A stretch of DNA of 64,000 nt from Taiwanofungus camphoratus (GCA_003999685.1 CP021220.1:310001-374000); one strand, 5' to 3'; positions 22,005 to 33,857 are shown, counted from the stretch's first letter. The notes: generated from the sequence alone by a model not told the origin. Translations and numbers: made by a program.

Positions 22005-24075
22005 ATGACTGGTCTACCATCTCAAAATGAAAACCAGTACGCTGGGTATCCTGACATTCACATGAACACAGCCAAAGGAATGACGATCGGCCTTCCTGAC
22101 ATTCACATGGCCACCGCCAAGGGCATGACTCTGGACAGCGATATAAGAATGGACACTTCGAAACCTGGCACGACAGTCAAGCAACACGCTTTTAAGCTGT
22201 GGGAAAAAGAACTACTTGAAAGCGCTGAAGTTAAGCGTAAAGCTACTGTGGCCCAGCTGTGTAAGTTCTCTCACCTAGTGCTGTCTTCGGACATCTTCCG
22301 GTGAATTATCCATGAATTTGTCTTTGTTGTATGGAATTGTACTTTCTTTGATATATAATTTTTCGTATAGTTTGGAATCCCGATCAGCCCCTTGCTTGAG
22401 AGACATGTCCCGCCTGGTTGTTGCCAGGAACGAAATGGCGGATGCTAATCTGTGCTGATCGTGTTCCTGCTTTGCAGACTTCCTCGACTATTACTTTCAA
22501 CTGCTTGGTTATCTCGCAGCTCGTAAAGAGCGCCGCGCGAAATTTGATGCCGACACGGCTGCTCGTACTCTCACCTCTGCTGAATATGCAAAGGAATACA
22601 AATCTTACTGTGGAAGAGAACGCGTTGTTCTGAGAAAACGGCGAACGAAACTCAAAGTGGACCAGTTTCACATTATTGCCCAGGTTGGCCAGGGGGGTTA
22701 TGGTGAAGTCTTTCTAGCACGGAAGCAGGAGACAGGGGAGGTGTGTGCCTTGAAGAAGATGCGAAAGCGCACTCTGTTCAAGATGGACGAGGTCGGTGGA
22801 AATCAATCTTGTGCCCGATCATTGCTGAGGTCCGCTAGATCCGCCATGTTCTTGTAGAACGAGACATCCTGACAGCTACCAAGACACCATGGCTTGTCCG
22901 TCTTTTGTATGCATTCCAGGATCCATCATTCGTCTACCTTGCTATGGAGTACGTTCCAGGCGGAGACTTCCGAACTCTACTCAACAATTCGGGCGTCTTG
23001 AAAGAAGAACATGCGAGATTCTATATAAGTGAAATGTTCGCTGCAGTCAATGAACTGCACAAACTGGGCTACATCCATAGGGATCTGAAACCAGAGGTAT
23101 GCGTACAGTACCTGTGTCTGACTGTCACGTTGAACAAACATACAGAACTTCTTAGTAGATGGCAGCGGCCACGTCAAGCTGACTGATTTCGGTCTGGCGA
23201 CTGGAGCACTCAATCCTCAACGAATAGAGTCGCTGAAGATCAAGGTAATTGCTGAAACGTCTGTTCGGTCCAGACCCGTGTTCTGATCAACTGTGAAATC
23301 AGCTTGATAAAGTAAAAGACAACCAGATCATCCACAGATCGACTCTGGAACGCCGATCTATCTATCGCTCCATTCGTAACCAAGACCCTCGTTACGCAGA
23401 CTCGATCGTCGGCTCACCAGATTACATGGCTCCGGAGGTTCTCCGTGGCAAACCCTACACATTCTCTGTCGATTACTGGTCGCTCGGTTGTATCCTATTC
23501 GAGTTCCTCGCAGGATTCCCGCCTTTCAGCGGGAGCACGCCGGAGGAAACGTGGACCAACCTCAAGAACTGGACTAAGGTTCTCCGAAGGCCGGAATATG
23601 ATAAACCGGAAGACCTCATTTTCAATCTGACTGATGTCGCTTGGGATGCGGTCACGAGGTCAGCGTTCGTAATGCTTGACCAGAAAAGCTCCGAATCCTG
23701 AAAATTTGTGGGTTTGCCAGACTCATAGCACATGCCAGTGTGCGGTACGCTACGCTTTCCCAGTTGGCCGGCCATCCTTTCTTCGACGACGTGAAGTGGG
23801 ACAGTTTGCGTTCTGTCAAGGCGCCGTTCGTCCCCGCCCTGGACTCGGAGATCGACACGGGCTACTACGACGACTTCACGTCTGCAGAGGACATGGCCAA
23901 GTACGCAGAGGTGAGGGAAAAGCAGAAGAACGTGGAAAGGGTCCGGGAGAAGGAGGAGCCGTTTGCCCGCGGCGTCTGGGTCGGCTTCACCTTCGGGAAG
24001 AACGGCCCCAACGTGAAGGCCTTCAACGCACTGGGCGGGGCGTCGGACGACGATGCGCTCGCGACTATTTTCTGA
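22005..24075 (+). CDS. DBF2: NDR/LATS-family AGC kinase Dbf2/Sid2
   Basis: This Ser/Thr kinase of the mitotic exit or septation network acts with Mob1. The N-terminal arm has a Mob-binding-like region (LFYYLD-type segment [40 protein letters not shown]). The kinase core has [14 protein letters not shown], the Lys in [25 protein letters not shown] across an intron, and [10 protein letters not shown]. The NDR insert with basic residues is followed by the activation loop [15 protein letters not shown]. The C-terminal hydrophobic motif lies in [12 protein letters not shown]. The protein ends [19 protein letters not shown]. The first 50 residues hold three near repeats of PDIHMxTAKGMT. About seven short introns were read and no break was seen. 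Confidence 0.9.
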
Positions 24076-24440
24076 TTCATTCGTGCACGAGTCCGCTGCG
24101 CTACGTTACGTCTCCAGATACCCTACTTGTAATACACTAGGTCCCTTCACCCAAATCGATAACATACCCTGTATTACAGCGCGGTGCACGTACACTGTAC
24201 TACAAAGCGGCAACAAGTAAGGACGGTGCAATATAGAAACTTGACGCTGCTGCGCACAACACTGTGAATGAAGAACAATTCGTGATGCCATAGGATGTAG
24301 GATGTAGGATGTGGCGATGTGTGGTATAGCGGTGCGAGATCTGCTCTGGGGCTCGATCAGGCACCGTGGGGTTTCAGTTCGACGGTTTCGGGGCGTTCGC
24401 TGCCGATCTGGGCGCTGCGGGGGCGGGGGCGGGGGAGGGG
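24076..24440. other. Convergent 3' region of DBF2 and UNC93-like gene
   Basis: The region holds 3' flanks only. A short tandem AGGATGT-type repeat (three units) lies near 24294-24311, and a G-rich block abuts the UNC93-like stop codon at its right edge. Confidence 0.5.
24419..24440 (+). other. Potential G-quadruplex motif at the UNC93-like stop codon
   Basis: Four G-runs of 5, 5, 5 and 4 bases are separated by single C, C and A. On paper this is a strong quadruplex pattern. It touches the stop codon of the minus-strand transporter gene, whose transcript would be C-rich here. Confidence 0.65.
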
Positions 24441-26436
24441 TCAGTTCGGCGGCACAACTAACGCGGGAGTGACGTACAGAATGTCGTCGATCTCGTCAGA
24501 GGCATCGGTGTGGTCCTTGACGCGCCAGTGGATCATCGGAAGGGCAAGCATCAGGCCCGCGACGAGGAGCACCCACGTCGAGATGAAGATGTTCATGTAC
24601 CTGGCCGTGCAGCGAGGTCAGGAGGCGTGGCCCCGGCGGCGAGCTGCAAACTGTACTTACGGAAGGCCCACAGCGTCCGCGCGCCAGACGCCGGCGGCAC
24701 CTGCGGACTGCAAAGACTTGTCTGTCGGCGGCGCGAACGTCAGCGAACACGGGTAGGGGGGGATAAACGGTCGTCACGCACAGAAACCCGTCAGGTTAGC
24801 GAGCTTGGCGGGGTCGTTGGACATGGCGCCCATGATCCAGTACGCGGTGGTCTGCCACATCGCGTCGAGCATGCCGCAGAAGATGTACAGCCAGATGCGG
24901 CCGACGTAGGCCTTGTCGTGGATGTCGAGCTTCGGCACGTCCGCGACGCTCGCGCGGGTGTAGTGTCTGGCGGGGGAGGGGGGGCAACGCGTCAGTGCGT
25001 CAGTGCGGCAGTGCGGCAAGCAGGCAGGCGCGCGGCGGCGCGGACGCACTTTTGGTAGAAGTAGGCCCAGATGTGGACGATGAACACCATGCACATCAGG
25101 ACGCACCAGCCGCTGAACGCGCGGAAGCGACGCGCGAGGCCCCTCTGGTCGAGCAGGAAGCCGATGCTCACGGAGCCGACGATCTGCGCGAGCCAGTAGA
25201 CGAGGTTGTTGAGCGCGCGCGCACGGATGTTGAACAGCGCGGCGTTGAAGTCGTTGAACTCTGCGCAACTCGAGCATCAGTGCGATGAAGAAGCCGGGGA
25301 TGGGTGCGAGTGGGACTGACGCCAAGTGTAGAACCAGTTGCTAGCGAAGAACATGGGGAACAAGAGAATGATCCACGGGTCGGTGGAAATGGTGACCCAG
25401 AGGCCGTATAGTTCAGTTTTCCATGAGGGATGGCGGAGGGTGGTGACCTTGGTGCCGTCTGAACGGATCATCTTGTGGGGATTGGCCATCAGCATCGGGA
25501 TCAACACGCCCATCATGGTCAGGACGAGGAAACCGATCTACAGAAAATGGATATCAGGCTGCTGTAGTGCCACTGATAGCATTGATATATGTACGTAGGT
25601 TCCCTTTCCGACTGGTACAAAAGAATTTAGCCGCTAGAAATCATTCTCTCAGTCTAAATTATGCATGTGTGCTCACCAGCGTTTGCCTGGACGAACATCC
25701 GTCAGTGATGGGGGGTCTGGGAATTAAGGTGGTATTCACCTCGGAGTGAAAGTTCTGGCCCAGTGAGACAGAGGCACCGACGACACCTCCCAAGTTGAAA
25801 ATGGACCAGAAAATTCCGATGAAGATACCCTTCTCGTTCTCAGTAGGGTACGCCAACATGAGGGAACCTTGGGCCGTCCACAACAGTCCGGCACAGATAC
25901 CAAGAATGGCCCCAGCGGTGATGACAAAAGCACCCGCGCCGGGGTGGATGTCGACTGCACTGGAAACAGGAGAAAAGATGAGATTGGGGCTGATTGCAAG
26001 GGCGAAAGACAACTGACAGATAGGAACCAATGTACAAGGCATAGCCGGTGCTTCCAAGGAGAAGAGTGAGTCGGGAGCCCAAGACATTGTTGATTGAACT
26101 AGCGCAAGAGAGCGGTCAGCAGACGGAGAGAAGATGGGGCGAGCGAAGTGCATACCCAGCGAAGAAGGCGGTGAACGCGAAAGTGGAGTAGAGGGCGACG
26201 TTGGCGTTGGCGCTGGTGGTGGTGCTGACCTGGCCGCCACCGCCGAGACCGTTGAGGGCGTTGAAGAGACCGGGACCCATGAAGCAGACGAAGCCGAGCA
26301 TGAAGACCTGGATGACGGGATTGTAGTAGAGCGCCTTCATGCCGGTGTACCGCTCGTAGACGGGGGGGTTGAGCTCGACATCGCTGCCGGTCCCGCTGGC
26401 GAAGTCCTTCTCGTTGGAATGGCCAGAGTCGGACAT
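24441..26436 (-). CDS. UNC93-like major-facilitator membrane protein
   Basis: Fungal UNC93-like proteins are multi-pass membrane proteins of the MFS fold with unknown substrate. The start is MSDSGHSNEKDFASGTGSDV. The membrane segments include NPVIQVFMLGFVCFMGPGLF, LLLGSTGYALYIGSYLS, FVITAGAILGICAGLLWTAQ and GIFWSIFNLGGVVGASVSLG. After a central loop (TLRHPSWKTELYGLW) come DPWIILLFPMFFASNWFYTW, LNNLVYWLAQIVGSVSIGFL, VLMCMVFIVHIWAYFYQK and IWLYIFCGMLDAMWQTTAYW. The last segment is STWVLLVAGLMLALPMIHW, and the tail ends VTPALVVPPN. The AQGS in helix 5 and GLGGGG after helix 1 are typical. About nine introns were read; the gene appears whole. Confidence 0.87.
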
Positions 26437-28920
26437 GGCTCAAGGGGCAGGGAGAGGGCTGGTGTGAGGGGAGATTGGATGGGAGCAGCGATGGGACGCG
26501 TTGAAATAGATATCATGGCGCACGATACCGATGGGCGCCAGAAGCGGCGTTCTACTATCAGCAGCCTGACTCTCCGCATGGCCTGATCCCAATCGAGATC
26601 CAGGTACAACGCTCGACTCGCCTCTGTCCCCGCGTTCTCGCCAGCCTCTCCTCCTCCTTCCTCAGTTTACCTCTGCAGACCGCACGAACAACGCCGCACC
26701 TTGTCTGCATCCATGTCGTGTCCATGTCGTCCTCCGCTACCCAAAAGGTCCCCGTCTACGCCCACTTCAATCCCGCACACGACCACGGAAGTAGATCCAA
26801 GGTTTAGGTTCAGATGTGATGAAACTCGAGAACCAGCCTGGCATGTGTCCCTCCCTATAGTCTAGCGGACACTCTACATGTTTTTCCGCCCATTTTAGTC
26901 TCCGTCGCATGGGCGACGAACGCTCTCTTCGCAACGTTCCAGCTGCTCTAGCCAGCATATCCTCACAACCACTTCGCCTCTCGCGGCCCCAGTCCGAGGT
27001 CTCTTCCTCACACGTAAGTTGCCGACGCGCGCACATGCCTCCGCAAACCCGCGCGTACGGAAATGAGACGCAAGTGAATCAATCCTCTCCTGTGCACATG
27101 TTCCCGAATGCAGGTTGCAGACACGTCTGCTAGGCCCACTCAACCCACCGCCGCTCCAGCTCTCGATGTCTCTCGCCTGCTATCATCGACGGCAGGCTAT
27201 CGGTCCTAGTGCAGTCGCCAACGGCACAGAATTGACTTATCTCCGGCACCTATAAACCTGTCACGCACATCTCATCGATGGCAGCTCCGTCAACACGACA
27301 TAGACTCCAAGGTATGAAAATCGAGCCCCCGCAGAAAATTCGCTGGTGCAAACAGTGTGACCAGCGGCTTTCCGCGGTTCGTTACAAGTCCTTGGAACGG
27401 GTCTCGTCGTCCCCCCTCCCCCCCTCGGCCCAGGCGCTGCCCAGACAGCCGTCCAACATCGGGCTGACCCCTGCCTGGCGCCATCGGCGTAGCTCGCGCA
27501 AGACCAGGCCACGCGTGCCAGTCCCGCGCCCGTCCTCGGCCCGTGACTCGCGCACAGTGGGAGCGGCCGTGGCGCTGGATCCGGAGTAAGTACGTCTGCC
27601 CCGATATAAAAACGCTGGCCCCTAGACAGAATTGGATCCCCTTCCTCGCCCTTGAAAAAAAGGTATCAGGATGTGCCGATGAGGTAGAGGGGAGCCGCAT
27701 CGGTCTCGTCCGGGCCCGTCCTCCGTTTCATATCCGCGCCGGACCCTTTAAGTTGACACAGCCCATCGAGCGCCTCGGGGTGCCCAGCGCTCACCTCGAT
27801 GCGGATGCGGGGCGACTTTCCCCAGCGGCCGCCCACGTCGGTACCGAGCGAGCGCTGCGAGTCCGGCACTCGAAAGGAGCGCGCAACCCCATCACCACGT
27901 TGTCCGCAATAACCAGCCGTGCCTCGTCACACGCGGAGGGGGGGGGGCGCATCAGAGCTACATATTAGTGTTTGATGCGCGAGGCCGCCTATAAAGCCGC
28001 TCTTATCGTCTAGCCGTCGTCATAACGCCAGGCCTGCCAAGTGCCCATACGGCCCCATGTGCACTTGACCGCCACCAACATCTGAGCTCGAAGCATCTCA
28101 ACCCAATCTCAATCTGTCTCCCTCGGGAAGAGCCCTACCTACCATGCCTACGTACGGAGTCGGCACCCTGACTCGGTCGGCAATTGCTTCTGATTGGTCA
28201 AAAGCTCATCTGTTTTGATGGCTTTCGCAAATACCAAAACTTTATTGGTCGAGACTCTCAGTGCCCACTGAGGGAGTGCACCGACTCTCCCAGTAGGCAC
28301 TTAGTGTCAGTGTCTCTTGATGAGTTGTTTATAATTTCCCCAATTTGCCGCCGCGCCTCCTTGTAATTGGCGCAACTAGCAATGACGCAAAACTGCTGTC
28401 ACATGTGCCGCCTTGAGGGATCGCTGCGGAACAGTGCGAAACGAGTGACTTACCGGGACCTACCGTGATCACAGGCGTGACAGTGATTTGAAAAGGGACA
28501 CCTCAACTACTCATCCGTTCGAGCTCGCGGATACATGAAAACATAAGTTTGAAATTACCAAAGGATCTGAGTGTGTTGAAGCTGTATATCATGGGTGGTT
28601 GCTGACTCCCCGGTAAGGCATAAAATCAATGTCTCTTGATGAGTTGTTTACATGCAACCAAGTCAACTTTACTCTGCCTTGTTCCTGCAGACCAACGTCT
28701 TGTCGTTGCAAGTCATCACACTCGTAACATTCATTAGGAGGGAAGATACAGTCATTGAGAGAGAGCACCACGTAGGAGACCTGGAGACTGGAACATCCGG
28801 TTAAGTACTGACACTAGCAAAAATTCATACGTATGGTGCCGGCCAATAGAACAAAGCGAAAAGCGTTCTACTAAAATTGAGAGAAAAGGCCATATGCAAG
28901 CACGAGAGAAACCGAGGCAT
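26437..28920. other. 2.5-kb gene-poor region
   Basis: This lies between the 5' end of the UNC93-like gene and the 3' end of YOP1. Several open frames exist, the longest at 27290-27700 in very GC-rich sequence, but none resembles a protein family or shows convincing splicing. An ATG at 26724 opens MSSSATQKVPVYAHFNPAHD but closes after 27 codons. There is a hairpin at about 28259-28300 and a 21-bp direct repeat (28311-28331 and 28630-28650). A TATA-like GATATAAAAAC lies near 27602. A non-coding transcript or an unrecognised orphan gene is possible. Confidence 0.4.
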
Positions 28921-29615
28921 CTACTCCGTCGCGGTGGCAACGCGGTCGCGGAGACCGTCGGCAGTCACGGTGGTTTCAGTAGTGGGGGACGAGTTGGTCT
29001 TCTGGTGCACATTCACAAAGATCGGCTTCACGACAGTGCCATACAGAGCTTGCGCGCCCTACAGCGAAACGGCAGTGAGCAGTCAGAACAGGAGACAAGT
29101 GGCGTCAGAACGCACGCGGAACGCGGGCAGCTGGAGCCACAGGATGAAGAGGCTCTTGAAGACGAAATACCACGGGAAGTAGTAGAGAACGATGCGCAGC
29201 GCGAAGCTCTCCACAAAGTTGAAGAAGCCGAAGACGACCCAGTACGTGAGCCACTGGATGTCGTCCTGGTGCCCGGGCGACTCGAGGGCCTTGACGGACA
29301 TGTACGCGGGGAGCGCCCAGCCGATGAGGTTCGAGACGGGGCCGGCGAAGGCGTTGATCGCGTGGAGCGTGGCCACGACGACGAGGCCGCAGATGAAGGC
29401 GTAGCTCTTCGGGACCTGCGTGCGCTGCTCGAAGGAGACGAACAGCGAGTATTTTGACAGCTAGGGGGGTCGTGTGATGCCCGCGTCAGGCGCGCGGGCG
29501 CGGCGGAACGTGGCGTGCTGCGTACCTCTTTGTCGAGTTGGCTGACGTAGTAGTTTGCGCGGTCCTGGGCGTGCACGAAGGCAGGGTGCTGCTGGAGTCT
29601 CTGCGCGGCGGACAT
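28921..29615 (-). CDS. YOP1: ER membrane-shaping protein Yop1 (REEP/DP1/HVA22 family)
   Basis: Yop1 bends ER membrane into tubules through hydrophobic hairpins. The start is MSAAQRLQQHPAFVHAQDR at 29615. The TB2/DP1 domain follows: PVSNLIGWALPAYMSVKALE, then DDIQWLTYWVVFGFFNFVES and LYYFPWYFVFKSLFILWLQL with the typical aromatic runs. The tail is GAQALYGTVVKPIFVNVHQK, ending RDRVATATE. Three exons with short introns were read. The open frame extends upstream of 29615, but the family N-terminus begins at this Met. The gene is divergent from OST5 (276 bp). Confidence 0.9.
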
Positions 29616-29891
29616 CTGGTCGTCAGGGGGGGGCGGTGCGGACGTCGAGCGGCGCAGAAAATCAGCACGAAAGACGGCGAGAGCAATGGCGAGAACTACC
29701 TTGTCGTCGTACAAACGATTCGTGAGGGCTAGGAGAGAGTAGAAAGAGGAGGTGGTGGTAAGAGCTGAAGGTCGGGAGGGAGCGGTTTGGGGTTGGTAGC
29801 CCGTTTTGATGACGCGTGTTTGCCTGCCACGTACGTCAACGCGCCTCAACGCCCCCGACCGCAGCAGCCACACTCCAGTCCTTTGCCCACA
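29616..29891. promoter_or_regulatory. Shared YOP1/OST5 divergent promoter
   Basis: There are 276 bp between the start codons of two ER membrane protein genes. A pyrimidine-rich stretch precedes the OST5 ATG on the plus strand. No clear TATA box was seen. Confidence 0.5.
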
Positions 29892-30253
29892 ATGGCCGAA
29901 TACCACCACATCCAGGTATGTCTATTTCCGTATGTCTCTCCGTCTCTGACATTTGTTTCCGTCGCAGGCACTGCACAAGACCCTCCCTGCCTTTTCGCCA
30001 TACATCCCAGTCGGCCTGCTGCCCTATCTCGCCTTCATTCTACTCGCGGCGACCTTTGCGCTCGCGTTCTACTTCTCCACGTCAGTCGTTCATTCATGTG
30101 CTAGCGCTACAGTACACGTCTAATCGCCCGTCCGCGCGCAGACTCCCAAAAGATACGCTTCCCGTGCGCGAGGCCGCCGTCGCCTCCCTCGCGAGCCTCC
30201 TCGGCGGATTCGGCGTCGTTGCGCTGTTCTGCACTGCTGGTGTATACGTGTAA
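29892..30253 (+). CDS. OST5: Oligosaccharyltransferase small subunit Ost5
   Basis: Ost5 is a tiny two-helix subunit of the ER complex that N-glycosylates nascent proteins. It is easy to miss because three short exons encode it: MAEYHHIQ, then ALHKTLPAFSPYIPVGLLPY with LAFILLAATFALAFYFST (helix 1), then LPVREAAVASLASLLGGFG with VVALFCTAGVYV (helix 2). The C-terminal GVYV and the luminal-helix-loop-helix plan match yeast Ost5. Introns use GTATGT...GCAG and GTCAGT...GCAG. The stop lies only 76 bp from the end of the convergent RPA12 gene. Confidence 0.85.
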
Positions 30254-30329
30254 CGACTCGCGCGTCGTGCATGGTCTTATATACCGCCTCCCCGACGCGA
30301 GGCCGGCTATGTCGTATTCGGATGCGCGT

Positions 30330-30911
30330 TCAGTTGTTCACGCGCCAGCCGTGCTTGCATTTGACGCACTGTGCGCGTGACTGGTCAGACGAGGGCGAGA
30401 GCGTACGCGACAAGGACACGCACTGTGTAAAAGATGGTCGAGCCTTCATCCGCACTCCTTAGCTACACGAGTCTCGGTGTTATCGTCATCAATTGCTTTC
30501 CTTCGTGGAGACACTCGTACCTGAGCCTCCTGCGAATACGCTTCCATATGACCGCATTCAGGGCACTTCTCCGTGACCTGCAAGCCAAATGTATCTGTGA
30601 GGAAGCAGTTCATGAACGGCGAGAAGACGTGCCTTGAGTAACGCTTCGTTGGCCTCGTGCACCTTGGTCTGCGTCTTGCCCTTTTGCCTGAGCGGGGACG
30701 GGAACGCGTCCGGGTGCGAACGAGTGATGATCTCGATGTTTTCGTATGCTTTCGGGATGTCAGTGACACGGAGGAATTGTGCGGGAATGCACGTACAGCT
30801 GGCGGGCTCTTCATGCCCGCACTGCTCGCAAACAACCACATATTCGCCGTCTTGCGGGATGTTGAGCAGAGTGCCGCAGTCCGGGCAAAAGAGGAGCGAT
30901 CCTGCGACCAT
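30330..30911 (-). CDS. RPA12: RNA polymerase I subunit Rpa12
   Basis: Rpa12 is a two-zinc-ribbon subunit of Pol I needed for RNA cleavage and termination. The N-terminal ribbon is SLLFCPDCGTLLNIPQ with CEQCGHEE. The TFIIS-like C-terminal ribbon is VTEKCPECGHMEAYSQEAQ, the acidic ADEGSTIFYT hairpin, and CVKCKHGWRVNN after the last intron. I chose the Met at 30911 (MVAGSLLFC), which fits family length. An upstream in-frame Met at 30980 would add 23 residues. One intron, after NEALLK, appears to start with GC (GCACGT) and end at TTGCAG. The other junctions are GT-AG. The gene is divergent from the M1 peptidase gene. Confidence 0.88.
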
Positions 30912-31154
30912 CGGGTGAGGATGAAACGTTTGACAGCACCTGACCATCGGTTTACCGATTTTGTGTGCGAGCTTGGCCATCAGCTAGAAAGTCTGCTCTG
31001 AATCTGACTGAGAGGTGATATTTTCAAGCGTAGGTCGGGGACTGGGTAAAAGCGCGTCTGCCCTGTGGCGACATGTGATCTCAGATCGATTGAGATGCTT
31101 GGAACGGTCTTGCACTGTCTGAAGCATCTATTGAGCCTGCGCTTTGCCTGAAAC
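30912..31154. promoter_or_regulatory. Shared RPA12/M1-peptidase divergent promoter
   Basis: There are 243 bp between the start codons (shorter if RPA12 starts at 30980). No distinct core element was recognised. Confidence 0.45.
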
Positions 31155-33857
31155 ATGTCTGGTGATCTCGACCCAGCGACTCAGTCCAACTACGACAACG
31201 TCTACTCGGAGCACATCCACTTTGACTGGACCGTAGACTATGCCCAGAGGATCATCTCTGGCTCGGTCACTCATGCTCTCAGAGTCAGGCAGGACCACAC
31301 AGACCATGTCATGTAGGTACAATCAGTCTCAGGTGTATGAACCCACCAACATGCGACTGGCAGTTTCGACACCCTCGCCCTCAGCGTCGAGAAGGCCTCG
31401 GTCGACCAGCGTCTCGTTCCCGTGAGTCGTCTGCACGCATATCTTCACCGGCAACGCCGCGTTCAACTTGTGCTCGCAGTTCGAGCTCGGGCCCAGCCAC
31501 AAAGTCATGGGATCCGCACTTCGTGTGCCCTTCCAGTTCTCCGCGCGGGCAGGCGCGCTGGTCAACGTCACCGTCTACTACAAGACCACCGAGGACTGCA
31601 TGGCGCTGCAGTGGCTCGAGAAAGAGTGCGTCGCAGACATGCCCCGCGCCCCGTACTAACCGTGCACAAGGCAAACGCAGGGCAGGTCCTTCCCCTACCT
31701 CTTCAGCCAGTGCCAGCAGATCTACGCGCGCAGCCTCGCGCCCCTGCAGGACACGTCCTCGGTCAAGATCGTGCGTGCTGACTAACATAGTCCGGTATCA
31801 CCGCGCTCACGACGAGACAGACGTACACGGCCAGTGTCACCTCTGTCCTCCCCGTCCTCATGTCTGCCATCCGGGTGTCCCCTCCCTCAGAGGGCCCCGC
31901 GCATGACGGGAAGGTCATCGGAAAAGACGCCGTTCGGTATGAGTACGCGCAGGTATGCTGCTTCTCGCTCAATCCGGGTACGAGCTCATTTAATATTGAG
32001 CGCGTCCCCATACCCTCGTACCTGATCGCCATTGCCGGCGGAAACGTGCGTTACCGCGCGTTCCCGAAAGTCGACGGGAAAGCATGGACCAGCGGCGTCT
32101 GGGCCGAGCCGGAGCTCATCGACGCTGCATATTGGGAGTTTGAGGAGGCTATCAACAGGTAGTATCATGTCGAGTTTCAACATCGCATCTCATCATGTGT
32201 CAGGTTCTTGTCGACAGCAGAGACATTCTTGCCCCCTTATAGATTCGGCGTGTATGATGTTTTGGTGCTACCTCCTTCGTTCCCCTATGGAGGCATGGTG
32301 CGCGACTCGTGCCGCGGATAGGAATATTCGCTCACGATGATTACAGGAGAACGCGTGTTTGACGTTCTTGACCCCGAGTATGCATCCCATATTATGTCCC
32401 TGTACCCTGTGTATTGATACATTTTGGATCTAGCACTTTTGGTTGGCGACCGCTCTCTGGTGAGATACGTGCCCTCTTCTTTCCCCTTATTCTTCTCAGC
32501 TCGTCCCGGCGTTTGCAAGGTGGATGTCGCAGTGCACGAGCTGACCCACTCCTGGTTCGGAAACGGCGTAACGTACGTAGACTGTCCAAAATGATCATCA
32601 GATTGGCCCCATGGGCCCTGACGCGTCTCAGACACGCGCACCAGAACCACTTCTGGCTCAACGAGGGCTGGACGACCTACATCGAGCGCCTGCTGCTCGG
32701 GAAGCTCCACTCGCCCGCGGAGCGCGGGTTCCACTTCGTCATCGGCGCCAAGGCGCTGCTCGACGACCTCACGCTGTACGCGGACCAGCCGCGGTACCAG
32801 CGCCTGGTCATCGAGTTCCAGAAGGGCGAAGACCCGGACGACGCGTACAGCCGCATCCCGTACGACAAGGGCGCCAACCTGCTGCTCCACCTCGGTGAGT
32901 CCCCGGCCCTGGCGCTCGACTGACGACCGGCGACGGCAGCTCACGTACGCACACGGCAAACCAGAGCGGACCCTGGGCGGGCTGGACGTGTTCCTGCCGT
33001 ACGCCTACGACTATGTGGGCACGTTCATGGGCAAGAGCATCACCACCGCCCAGTGGAAGGAGCATCTGTACGCCTACTTCGAGAAGCAGGGGGACAGCGC
33101 GAAGATCGAGGCGCTCAACGGCGTCGACTGGGATGTAAGCTTGGTGGTGTCTCGCAGCTTGCTTCATGCATCGCTCAGCAGTTCTTGACAGGCATGGCTG
33201 TATGGCGAAGGGACGGCGCTGCCGGTCCAGATGGAGTACGATCTGACGCTGGCAGAACAGGCGTATTCTTTGGCCAAACGATGGGACGACTCGCGGACGA
33301 TCTCAGACGCCTCACAGCTCCCCTTCAGTGCATCCGACCTGGATGGTTTTGCCTCCAACCAGAAACGTACGCAGGTCCAGACAGCATGTTCGCACCAGGG
33401 TGTCCGCTAACGCCGTCATCACATCACAGTGGTCTTCCTCGAGCGCCTGCAGTCCTACCCCGCCCTGCCCGCGGCGCATGTAGCGCGTCTGGGCACGGTC
33501 TACAACCTCGCGGAGACGTCGAACCCGGAGCTGCGGCTGCGGTTCTACGAGGTCGCGTTCCTGGACGCCTCCTCCGCCGCAGCCAAGGCGCTGGCGCCCG
33601 CCGCCGTCAAGTGGGTGGTCGGGGACGACGGCAGCGGGGTCCTCAAGGGCCGGATGAAGTTCTGCAGGCCGGTCTTCAGGGACGTGAGCAGAGTGGACAG
33701 GGCTCTGGCCGTGCGGTATTTCACGCGCTCCAAGGAGGCGTTCCATCCGATAGCCCGGAGACTGATCGAAAAGGTCGGCACGTTGACTGCCCTGTCGTGT
33801 GACTTTACAGTATGCTCACATTGGGAAACATTCCAGGACCTTGGGCTGGCACAGTGA
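31155..33857 (+). CDS. Leukotriene-A4-hydrolase-type aminopeptidase, family M1
   Basis: This is a zinc aminopeptidase with epoxide-hydrolase ability in animal relatives; fungal members act mainly as aminopeptidases. The start is [20 protein letters not shown]. The substrate site [13 protein letters not shown] is split by an intron after GGM. The zinc site is [15 protein letters not shown] with the second Glu in [15 protein letters not shown]. The active-site Tyr region reads [16 protein letters not shown], and the C-terminal helical domain reads [15 protein letters not shown] and [18 protein letters not shown]. After a last intron it ends DLGLAQ, like yeast and human C-termini. About ten introns were read and no break was seen. 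Confidence 0.9.

Noticed and set aside
27290-27700. 136-codon minus-strand frame in the GC-rich island, with an overlapping plus-strand frame
   Set aside because: Both frames are open because of high GC. The translations are Arg/Gly-rich and resemble nothing, and neither carries codon-level signs of a protein.
28259-28300. Hairpin considered as a tRNA or other structured RNA gene
   Set aside because: It is a single imperfect stem with a small loop and has no tRNA boxes A/B or cloverleaf.
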